A stretch of 7,497 nt of DNA, from positions 1 to 7,497 of the forward strand of contig CAIRSV010000084.1 in the NCBI GenBank assembly GCA_903881265.1. Reading direction: 5' to 3'. Position 1 is the first letter of the stretch, and each line of letters starts with the position of its first letter. The stretch is from an uncultured Bacteroidota bacterium (lineage in GTDB: Bacteria > Bacteroidota > Bacteroidia > Chitinophagales > Chitinophagaceae). Shown here in pieces: positions 1-4,396 of the stretch. The notes under the pieces are model-generated. The model was not told the origin of the DNA, did no database searches, and saw only the letters and a program-made list of their open reading frames with translations. The position numbers and the translations under genes were made by a program.

Positions 1-135
1 AATCTTCTTGAGGGTTTCCAATTCACCAGGATCCTGATAGGTATAAATACTGTCGTTCAAATTGGTTTCTTCGCCATCCATCTTAAATGGGTGATAGATA
101 AGTTCCCTGATATGTGTTTCTTCGAGTTGAATCAT
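1..135 (-). CDS. Partial hypothetical protein (N-terminal 45 residues only)
   Basis: This is the beginning of a gene that leaves the window at the left edge. An ATG at 135-133 opens a frame with no stop for 45 codons (MIQLEETHIRELIYHPFKMD...LETLKKI). The reading is acidic and charged, with no signal peptide or membrane segment, so the product is probably cytoplasmic. I do not recognise the family from this piece. The start is supported by a Bacteroidota-type promoter whose -7 box ends only 8 bases before the ATG, which implies a very short leader. A longer reading in another frame across 83-292 overlaps the promoter and this frame and is not a better candidate. Confidence 0.7.
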   Translation of the reverse strand, partial: MIQLEETHIRELIYHPFKMDGEETNLNDSIYTYQDPGELETLKKI

Positions 136-143
136 AGTGCGTG

Positions 144-174
144 CAAAGGTAGTGTTTGAATACATAGTGGTCAA
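144..174 (-). promoter_or_regulatory. Bacteroidota promoter for the left-edge gene
   Basis: On the minus strand TACCTTTG (151-144) matches the Bacteroidota -7 consensus TAnnTTTG exactly. A TTG at 174-172 lies 20 bases upstream as the -33 element. The -7 box ends 8 bases before the ATG at 135, so the transcript would be nearly leaderless. Confidence 0.6.
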
Positions 175-314
175 CAAGATCTTCGCGGTACAATCGATAT
201 CTTTTAACCACGGCGGCTGGCGCAATGTCCGCGACTTGTGCCACATCTAGTATGTAAAATATAAATAATTTACAAGCACATTCAATATACACCGACGTGC
301 CAAGTTAATGAAGG

Positions 315-433
315 TGTCTGAACAGTGTTTTTTGTGATTAAATGATTGCTGTGAAAATAAAATTAACGTTGGTTTCAAGGAAAATACAAAAATCATCCAA
401 ATCACAAAAATCAAATCAATCACAGTTCAGACA
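315..433. repeat. Long imperfect inverted repeat of GATT/AATC units, TGTCTGAAC ends
   Basis: Three blocks on the left pair with three on the right. Positions 315-327 (TGTCTGAACAGTG) pair with 421-433 (CACAGTTCAGACA) at 12 of 13 positions. Positions 329-339 pair with 400-410 at 11 of 11, and 342-347 with 391-396 at 6 of 6. The loop is 348-390, and the main asymmetry is about ten extra bases at 411-420. The right arm has AATC at 391, 400, 409, 414 and 418, so its first units have a 9-base period. The element ends 7 bases before the ATG of the GxxExxY pseudogene. The bases from about 178 to 314, between the left-edge promoter and this repeat, show nothing I can name. Its role is unknown: it could be a small mobile or recombination element, or a structured RNA leader. 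Confidence 0.85.
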
Positions 434-440
434 GTTTGCT

Positions 441-836
441 ATGATTAAGGAAACGTATAAATATTCAGAATTAACTTCCAAAATTATTGGATGTGCTATG
501 ACTGTTCATAAAACATTGGGTAATGGATTTCAAGAGGTTATTTATCAAAGAGCATTAGCCATTGAAATGAATTTGTCAAGAATTTAATTTAGTAGAGAAT
601 TTGAAATGCCTATTTTTTATACAGAAGAGCAGATTGGCGCAAGGCGAGTTGATTTTTTAGTGGAAGGAATTATTTCAGTGGAGTTGAAAGCAATGACCAA
701 ATTGGAAGATGTTCATTTAGCGCAAGCCATTAATTCTTTGGAAGCATATAATTTAGAGATTGGTTTGCTTATCAACTTTGGAGAAAATAGCCTTAATTTT
801 AAACGATTAACAAATAAAAAATACAAATCAATCTAA
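441..836 (+). pseudogene. GxxExxY family protein, broken by one in-frame stop
   Basis: Read through position 585-587, this frame gives a protein of the usual GxxExxY length (131 positions counting the stop). The name-giving motif GFQEVIY is at 29-35 after a helical start (SKIIGCAMTVHKTLG). The second half holds IGARRVDFLVE and VELKA (D71, E81, K83), the D...ExK pattern of PD-(D/E)XK nucleases, then LEDVHLAQAINSLEAYNLEIGLLINFG. A TAA at codon 49 interrupts it, between LSRI and FSREFEM. No frame shift is needed, and homology continues directly on both sides, so one base change explains it. I chose ATG 441 because family members start just before this helix; the in-frame ATG at 342 lies inside the upstream inverted repeat. 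The family's biological role is not established. A sequencing error or stop read-through are alternatives. Confidence 0.88.
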
Positions 837-842
837 TCACAG
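825..842 (+). repeat. AATC-unit direct repeat at the 3' end of the GxxExxY pseudogene
   Basis: AAATCAATCTAATCACAG overlaps the stop codon (834-836). It repeats AAATCAATCACAG from 413-425 in the upstream inverted repeat, in the same orientation, with five bases added. The GxxExxY frame is therefore bracketed by related AATC-rich sequence. After 842 the match ends, and the TTCAGACA that follows in the upstream copy is absent. Confidence 0.5.
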
Positions 843-881
843 GGCAATTCCCCCTTATTTTACTACCACATCGGAACTAAG

Positions 882-914
882 TTTTAAATTTCATCCTAAT
901 TCGCACTACCTTTA
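882..914 (+). promoter_or_regulatory. Possible promoter for the small secreted protein
   Basis: TACCTTTA at 907-914 matches TAnnTTTG except for the last base. A T-run (882-885) lies 21 bases upstream where a TTTG would be expected. Both elements are imperfect. The implied leader would be about 50 bases. The remainder of 843-971 shows nothing else. Confidence 0.25.
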
Positions 915-971
915 TCCCATCAAGAACATAGGCCTTTATACCCAACACATTATCTATAAACTAGACAAACA

Positions 972-1358
972 ATGAAAAAAATAATGTTGACTACCATACT
1001 GCTTCTTACGGTCAGTATCTCGTTTGCTCAAAAACACATTGAGAAGTATTATGTGGGTGGCTTGCTATATTGCAAATACACCTATTACTTAAATAAGGAG
1101 CACGTTGAGGGGAGCTATATTGAAGTAACAAATACACAGCGCTACAATGGGATGAAGTACTATTCGTGTTCGACCTGCAGATATCTAAATCATTACAATG
1201 TTGGTGTATACTCGTTTGCAGAAATCGAAGGTGAAAAATCATTTACATTATACGTTCGAGATATTGATAAGGAACGTTGCATACTGGTTTTTCAAGATGA
1301 GAAGAAAAATGAAGAAAATACAGAGATCTATTATGCTAGGCGCAAAGTGGTAAAATAA
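972..1358 (+). CDS. Small secreted protein with four cysteines, unknown function
   Basis: The 128-residue product begins MKKIMLTTILLLTVSISFAQ, a typical signal peptide with a likely signal peptidase I cut after SFA (residue 19). No lipobox cysteine follows, so it should be periplasmic or exported rather than a lipoprotein. The mature part is rich in Tyr and charged residues. It has four cysteines, C34, C66, C69 and C103, with C66-S-T-C69 forming a CxxC. Two disulfides or a thiol/metal site are possible. I do not recognise the family. It has no type IX sorting domain. It sits between the GxxExxY repeat region and a second TGTCTGAA repeat that begins 3 bases after its stop codon, and no same-strand partner is close. 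The reverse-strand frame inside it is a shadow. Confidence 0.75.
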   Translation: MKKIMLTTILLLTVSISFAQKHIEKYYVGGLLYCKYTYYLNKEHVEGSYIEVTNTQRYNGMKYYSCSTCRYLNHYNVGVYSFAEIEGEKSFTLYVRDIDKERCILVFQDEKKNEENTEIYYARRKVVK

Positions 1359-1361
1359 AAG

Positions 1362-1423
1362 TGTCTGAATAAGGTTTTATGGATTAAGATAGGATTATTG
1401 CTGAATCCAAAATTTTACAATCC
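1362..1423. repeat. Decayed second copy of the TGTCTGAA/GGATT-AATCC repeat
   Basis: TGTCTGAAT (1362-1370) matches the left end of the 315-433 element in 8 of 9 bases. It is followed by GGATT at 1381 and 1392, then the complementary AATCC at 1404 and 1419, giving two nested 5-bp arms. No matching TTCAGACA closes the right side, so this copy looks truncated or diverged. It occupies the gap between the convergent secreted-protein gene and yoeB and may stand in for a terminator, although no T-tract hairpin is evident. The bases 1424-1456 show nothing further. Confidence 0.5.
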
Positions 1424-1456
1424 TCGCTTATGCTTGTATACTATGCGCATCCGTTT

Positions 1457-1714
1457 TTAATCATAATGAAATCTGCACTTAGCAATAAGTAGTTGATTGC
1501 CTTCAATTTTATAAATTAACCTGTGTTCATTATCAATTCGTCTTGACCAAAAACCTTTATATTTATATCGCAATGGTTCAGGTATGCCAATTCCTTTAAA
1601 AGGGTCACGTGAAATATCTTTAATTAATTGGTTTATTCTTGCCAATAGTTGTTTATCTGTTGCTTGCCAGTATAAATAATCTTCCCAAGATTCTTCCACA
1701 AATACCAATATCAT
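1457..1714 (-). CDS. yoeB: YoeB toxin, ribosome-dependent mRNA endoribonuclease
   Basis: The 85-residue product aligns along its length with E. coli YoeB as I recall it: ESWEDYLYWQATDK near the start, INQLIKDISRDPFKGIGIPEPL in the middle, GFWSRRIDNEHRLIY and CRFHYD at the end. The catalytic positions known from E. coli YoeB (E46, R65, H83, Y84) fall at the same numbers here, so the toxin is probably active. YoeB enters the ribosomal A site and cuts mRNA, stopping translation until the antitoxin binds it. Its ATG overlaps the antitoxin stop as ATGA (1714-1711), indicating translational coupling and one transcript. It converges on the small secreted-protein gene. Confidence 0.96.
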   Translation of the reverse strand: MILVFVEESWEDYLYWQATDKQLLARINQLIKDISRDPFKGIGIPEPLRYKYKGFWSRRIDNEHRLIYKIEGNQLLIAKCRFHYD

Positions 1715-1965
1715 AGTTCGATAAGTTTCTTTTGAAATCCTTTTTCCTTTTTCAATTTATGAATGGCAGAATCTAATCGTTTTTGATTTTTTTTTGAAGA
1801 TAGCTCATGACTAGTAGCAAGCATCGAATTATACTCATCCAACGATATAATAACTACTCCTTGATCTTTCCCCCTATTTATTATTAAGGTTTCAAAGTCT
1901 TCAGACACAAAATTGATATATTTTTTAATGTCTTTTCTGAAATCACTGATTGTGGTGGTTAACAT
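1711..1965 (-). CDS. yefM: YefM antitoxin (Phd/YefM family), autorepressor
   Basis: This 84-residue protein lies directly upstream of yoeB with a 4-base overlap. The N-terminal half (MLTTTISDFRKDIKKYINFV...LIINRGKDQGVVIISLDEYNSM) is the Phd/YefM DNA-binding and dimerisation fold. SLDEYNSM matches the signature SLEEYNSL of E. coli YefM. The charged C-terminal half (RLDSAIHKLKKEKG) corresponds to the segment that wraps and neutralises the toxin. The family dimer represses its own operon, more strongly when bound to YoeB. The ATG at 1965 follows a consensus promoter and GTAC boxes. The operon is AT-rich relative to metG and the surface-protein gene, in keeping with the frequent transfer of such pairs. 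Confidence 0.95.
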   Translation of the reverse strand: MLTTTISDFRKDIKKYINFVSEDFETLIINRGKDQGVVIISLDEYNSMLATSHELSSKKNQKRLDSAIHKLKKEKGFQKKLIEL

Positions 1966-1969
1966 ATAA

Positions 1970-1999
1970 CGTACTTTATTTTGTACAAATATAGGTACA
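1970..1999 (-). promoter_or_regulatory. Candidate YefM-YoeB operator: GTAC boxes at 12-bp spacing
   Basis: GTAC occurs at 1971, 1983 and 1995, each exactly 12 bases apart. The middle one is a full TGTACA (1982-1987, within palindromic TTGTACAA). The upstream one is GGTACA (1994-1999) and the start-proximal one is the weaker CGTACT (1970-1975). The E. coli YefM-YoeB operator is known to use TGTACA cores 12 bp apart centre to centre. The boxes flank and overlap the -7 element (1986-1993), so binding would block the polymerase. Confidence 0.7.
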
Positions 2000-2016
2000 T
2001 GTCATAATCCTACAAA
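1986..2016 (-). promoter_or_regulatory. Promoter of yefM-yoeB
   Basis: On the minus strand TTTG (2016-2013) and TATATTTG (1993-1986) are separated by 19 bases. This is an exact match to the Bacteroidota -33/-7 consensus. The expected start of transcription near 1980 leaves a leader of roughly 15 bases before the yefM ATG. Confidence 0.75.
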
Positions 2017-2034
2017 TTTATTTATCTTATGACA
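2000..2034. promoter_or_regulatory. 8-bp inverted repeat over the yefM -33 box
   Basis: TGTCATAA (2000-2007) and TTATGACA (2027-2034) are perfect inverted copies with a 19-base spacer. The centre (2017) lies next to the -33 TTTG (2013-2016). It could be an extra regulator site or a chance repeat in AT-rich DNA. Confidence 0.35.
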
Positions 2035-2216
2035 AAACGAGTGCTAACACCATTGTATTCCCTTGCGATTAAAAAAAGTAAGTAGAGCATGTATTTATAC
2101 CGCAAACGCAGTGAACGCCAAGTTTTCAGCATTTGCTTCAATTATTGAAAATTCAATTCGTCGCAGCGTCCGATAGGCGCATAGAACATCGATGATAAGT
2201 TCAGTGAAGAGACGCG

Positions 2217-2248
2217 TTGAGGAAATAATGAAGAAAAGGCTAAATTTG
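2217..2248 (+). promoter_or_regulatory. Promoter of the pentapeptide-repeat gene
   Basis: TAAATTTG at 2241-2248 matches the -7 consensus exactly. TTG at 2217-2219 lies 21 bases upstream, slightly long but acceptable. Transcription would begin near 2253-2255, giving a leader of about 55 bases before the ATG at 2309. Confidence 0.5.
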
Positions 2249-2256
2249 CGCACGAT

Positions 2257-2300
2257 GGCATTCAACTCAATGCCTTCGTATTGAATACAGACTAGAATAC
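2257..2300 (+). promoter_or_regulatory. Structured leader: hairpin and GAATAC repeats before the pentapeptide gene
   Basis: GGCATT-CAACTC-AATGCC (2257-2274) forms a perfect 6-bp stem right at the predicted 5' end of the transcript. It is followed by the palindrome GTATT-G-AATAC (2278-2288). GAATAC recurs at 2283-2288 and 2295-2300, 12 bases apart. A 9-codon frame (2255-2284, MAFNSMPSY) starts about where transcription should start. This could be an attenuator-like leader or an operator, or it could be chance. Confidence 0.3.
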
Positions 2301-2308
2301 GCCCTTAG

Positions 2309-2890
2309 ATGCAAGACAACTACCACGAAGATCTAACCTTCGATACCATTGATTTTACGCAACAAGCATTCGTCATAGGCGATTATGAAAATTGCCGTTT
2401 TATTCAATGCAACTTTTCAGCCATCGATGTATCAGATTGCAAATTTGCGGATTGTGAGTTTGTAGGTTGTAACTTAAGTATGACCAAGCTTAATCGCACC
2501 GCCTTCAGAGATGTTGTATTCAAGGAATGTAAAATGCTAGGACTGCAATTTGATCGATGTAGTCAATTTGGACTGTCGTTTACAGTAGATCAGTGCAATC
2601 TTAATCATTGTTCTTTTTATGAAACAATCCTTAAAAAATCGAAATGGTCGAATTCGCAGTTTCATGAAGCCGATTTTACATCCTGCGATTTAAGTGGCAG
2701 TGTTTTAGATGCCTGCGATTTCCTTCATGCACACTTTGAACGAACCAATCTTGAAAAAGCTGATTTGCGTAGCTCCTTTCATTATTCGATACATCCCGCG
2801 TCAAACAGGATTAAAAAAGCGAAGTTTTCATTATCGGCAAGCGCAGGCCTCTTAGAACAATATGATATTGAAATCGATCGCAGTCTGTAA
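2309..2890 (+). CDS. Pentapeptide-repeat protein, Qnr-like in layout
   Basis: The 193-residue protein is built almost wholly of degenerate A(D/N)LXX-type pentapeptides. They run as C-x-F steps from about residue 11 to 155 (for example CRFIQCNF, CKFADCEFVGCNL, ADFTSCDLSG, TNLEKADLRSS). A less regular stretch at about 77-97 could be a loop between coils, as in Qnr proteins. It ends in a conserved-looking tail, SIHPASNRIKKAKFS...GLLEQYDIEI. Such proteins fold into a right-handed quadrilateral beta-helix; Qnr members mimic DNA and protect gyrase and topoisomerase IV from quinolones. Whether this one does is inference: it is shorter than Qnr (about 218) and many relatives have no known role. The protein is acidic and cysteine-rich with no signal peptide, so cytoplasmic. 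The ATG at 2309 follows its promoter and leader, and a hairpin terminator lies downstream. Confidence 0.88.
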   Translation: MQDNYHEDLTFDTIDFTQQAFVIGDYENCRFIQCNFSAIDVSDCKFADCEFVGCNLSMTKLNRTAFRDVVFKECKMLGLQFDRCSQFGLSFTVDQCNLNHCSFYETILKKSKWSNSQFHEADFTSCDLSGSVLDACDFLHAHFERTNLEKADLRSSFHYSIHPASNRIKKAKFSLSASAGLLEQYDIEIDRSL

Positions 2891-2962
2891 ATGATGTGGA
2901 CTGCGTATGTAGTATACAAGGCGAGTGGTACTTCTTTGAATCTTGTCGCATCCACCAAATGA

Positions 2963-2989
2963 AAAAGGCCGGTAAGATACCAGCCTTTT
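2963..2989. terminator. Bidirectional rho-independent terminator
   Basis: AAAAGGCCGGTA (2963-2974) and TACCAGCCTTTT (2978-2989) pair at 11 of 12 positions around an AGA loop. The T-run on the plus strand ends the pentapeptide gene. The A-run of the left arm gives a T-run on the minus strand for the convergent gene ending at 3017. Confidence 0.85.
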
Positions 2990-3016
2990 AATTACGTTTG
3001 AATTTCAATTACTTAC

Positions 3017-3511
3017 TTAAGCAATAAACCATTCAGTTCCTTTTTTCTTGCCATCAGCCTTCGGCTTGTTATTTGCTTTCTTTGCTGTTTTCAAGCGAGA
3101 TAATGCATTCGATACATTACCTGTTACTTGCTTTTCTGTTTTCTTAGCGTAGGTGGCAAATGCTTTAATGATGGTGTTTGCATCAGAATGCCCGTTTCCT
3201 TTCAAGAAGGCTAAGATGAATTCGGTAACACCTAATGTGCCTTTTACTTTTGGTTGACGTCCTGGTCTGCCAGCTTTTTTAGGAGCCGCTTTAGCCACTA
3301 CAGTCGCCTTTTTTGTAGCATTCTTTTTACCTGGCTTTCTACCTGCTGACTTTCTAGCGACAACTGGAGCGCTAGCAGATGTAGATTTTTGTTTCATGCC
3401 CATGCTCATTGCATAGCGCTTAGTGTTCATCAGCAAGTCAATCTGCTGCTGTAGGGATACAATCTCGGCATCCATTTTGTCCAAATCGATTTCTACGATG
3501 TTGTTTGTCAT
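3017..3511 (-). CDS. Basic H1-like DNA-binding protein with AT-hook-like linker
   Basis: The 164-residue protein has three parts. Residues 8-30 (IDLDKMDAEIVSLQQQIDLL) form a short heptad-like helix suited to dimerisation. Residues 40-91 are a Lys/Ala-rich linker with AT-hook-like GRKPGKK (57-63) and GRPGRQPK (81-88). Residues 92-145 (GVTEFILAFLKGNG...IIKAFATYAKKTEKQVTGNVSNALSRLKTAKK) look like a small winged-helix-type domain. This layout resembles eukaryotic H1 or bacterial nucleoid proteins, so chromosome or gene organisation is the likely job; this is inference, and I cannot name a family. The ATG at 3511 is preferred: the upstream frame extension begins with TTG at 3559, upstream of the promoter -7 box (3552-3545), so it would not be transcribed. 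The gene is monocistronic, bounded by its own promoter and a shared terminator. Confidence 0.82.
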   Translation of the reverse strand: MTNNIVEIDLDKMDAEIVSLQQQIDLLMNTKRYAMSMGMKQKSTSASAPVVARKSAGRKPGKKNATKKATVVAKAAPKKAGRPGRQPKVKGTLGVTEFILAFLKGNGHSDANTIIKAFATYAKKTEKQVTGNVSNALSRLKTAKKANNKPKADGKKKGTEWFIA

Positions 3512-3544
3512 GTGATTAGTTTTTAAATTGTGAGTTGAGATGGA

Positions 3545-3574
3545 CAAATATACGCACAAAGTTAGTAAAACAAA
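3545..3574 (-). promoter_or_regulatory. Promoter of the H1-like gene
   Basis: On the minus strand TTTG (3574-3571) and TATATTTG (3552-3545) are 18 bases apart, close to the Bacteroidota consensus. The predicted start near 3540 gives a leader of about 30 bases to the ATG at 3511. The bases 3575-3716 behind it show nothing else I can identify. Confidence 0.7.
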
Positions 3575-3716
3575 ATTCTTAGTAAATTTAAACTAACAAT
3601 CGGTAACCTTGTAAGCACGGCATTTACATAGTGTGACATACTTCTTATGTATGTGCTATAAATAATCATGACATAGAAACTAACATACGAAAGGACGCAT
3701 CGTTGTCTATTCAACC

Positions 3717-4229
3717 TTAAAAAAGCAACATCACGATCACCAATACAACACCGGCTAATGTAAAATACAATCCCTTTTTAAAGATAGATGTTTCAGGCAT
3801 AAACATCCAAAAGGAAGACAGAACAAAGAATAGCAGCGAAAAACCGAAGAAGACATTCAACACAAATAACGAATCCTTGGTACCTGCTTTATGCAAATGC
3901 GTAAGTTTCTCCACTATCTTGGGTAATGATTTCTTTGTATAACTGACATCGCCCGTTACGATATTATACGTGCCATTTTTAAAGGTTTGAATATCGCCAT
4001 TAACAGACTCAATTTTTATATCACGCATACGAATTTCTTTGCCCAGTTTTTCAACTGTCAAGCCTGGTTTTAATTGATCTTCTACACGTATGTTTTGTTT
4101 CAGAAAATTAGTATCCCTGAAAATAAGCAAGACACCACTAAGGGCGTACACAGCCATAATACCTGCCAAAAAGAAACCGAGGTAACGGTGATAGATACGC
4201 ATGTTAGTGTGTAGGGTAGACTTGCTCAT
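3717..4229 (-). CDS. Small PepSY-type membrane protein, three helices
   Basis: The 170-residue protein begins MSKSTLHTNMRIYHRYLGFFLAGIMAVYALSGVLLIF when split after the start: a short cytoplasmic piece with a YHRYLG motif, then the first membrane helix. This is the hallmark of PepSY-associated TM proteins (typically KLHRWLG...TGVLLVF). A periplasmic stretch of about 80 residues follows and includes GTYNIVTGDVSYTKKSLPKIVEKLTHLHKAG. Two closing helices end the protein (LFVLNVFFGFSLLFFVLSSF and YFTLAGVVLVIVMLLF). Larger relatives are linked to siderophore-iron reduction, and their histidines may bind haem; a role here is inference because no iron-uptake gene is in view. ATG 4229 is chosen over the TTG at 4262. 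No consensus promoter is visible; TATTTTCG (4319-4312) is a weak candidate. A 167-base gap separates it from the secreted-protein gene upstream. Confidence 0.8.
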   Translation of the reverse strand: MSKSTLHTNMRIYHRYLGFFLAGIMAVYALSGVLLIFRDTNFLKQNIRVEDQLKPGLTVEKLGKEIRMRDIKIESVNGDIQTFKNGTYNIVTGDVSYTKKSLPKIVEKLTHLHKAGTKDSLFVLNVFFGFSLLFFVLSSFWMFMPETSIFKKGLYFTLAGVVLVIVMLLF

Positions 4230-4396
4230 TGTGCTATTTTGCGACAAAGAAAAAGAAACCAATCGTATTTACATAATCAATGCAAGCAAGCTAGAAAAGA
4301 TAGGCGATGTGCGAAAATAGGTAAGGTACGAAACGTCGTATTGAGATGAAGCTTAACGAGACACAGTGAATGAGGTAATTGCAGATAGCAGGGCGA

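Larger units (their letters stand above)
1966..2308. other. Divergent intergenic region between yefM and the pentapeptide gene
   Basis: These 343 bases hold the yefM promoter and operator at the left and the pentapeptide-gene promoter (2217-2248) and leader at the right. Between about 2035 and 2216 I see no gene. A small palindrome, TTCAAT-T-ATTGAA (2137-2149), is the only structure there. No RNA gene is recognisable. Confidence 0.6.

Noticed and set aside
83..292. 69-codon minus-strand frame
   Set aside because: It covers the promoter and start of the left-edge gene in another frame and shows no domain or start signal.
342..440. Upstream in-frame ATG giving a 33-residue Lys/Ser-rich extension to the GxxExxY frame
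   Set aside because: The extension is translation of the AATC repeat arm of the inverted repeat and has no counterpart in the family; ATG 441 fits the family start.
1443..1450. ATGCGCAT palindrome followed by a T-run as a terminator
   Set aside because: It has no loop and its arms are too short; it is only a self-complementary octamer.
1900..1907. TTCAGACA, identical to the right end of the 315-433 repeat
   Set aside because: It lies inside yefM codons for a conserved acidic stretch (SEDF) and has no AATC units beside it, so it is coincidence.
3512..3559. TTG start extending the H1-like protein by 16 residues
   Set aside because: It lies upstream of the -7 box of the gene's own promoter.
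3557..3564. Second TAnnTTTG box (TAACTTTG, minus strand) before the H1-like gene
   Set aside because: No TTG or TTTG lies at a workable distance upstream, whereas 3545-3574 has both boxes at 18-base spacing.
4230..4262. TTG start extending the PepSY-type protein by 11 residues
   Set aside because: The extension is low-complexity Ser-rich sequence, and the ATG at 4229 is a standard start placed normally before the first helix.
4330..4396. Possible relation between 4330-4396, 2100-2230 and 6540-6570 (phrases like GTGAA and AACG)
   Set aside because: The shared strings are short and scattered, and I could not align them beyond chance.
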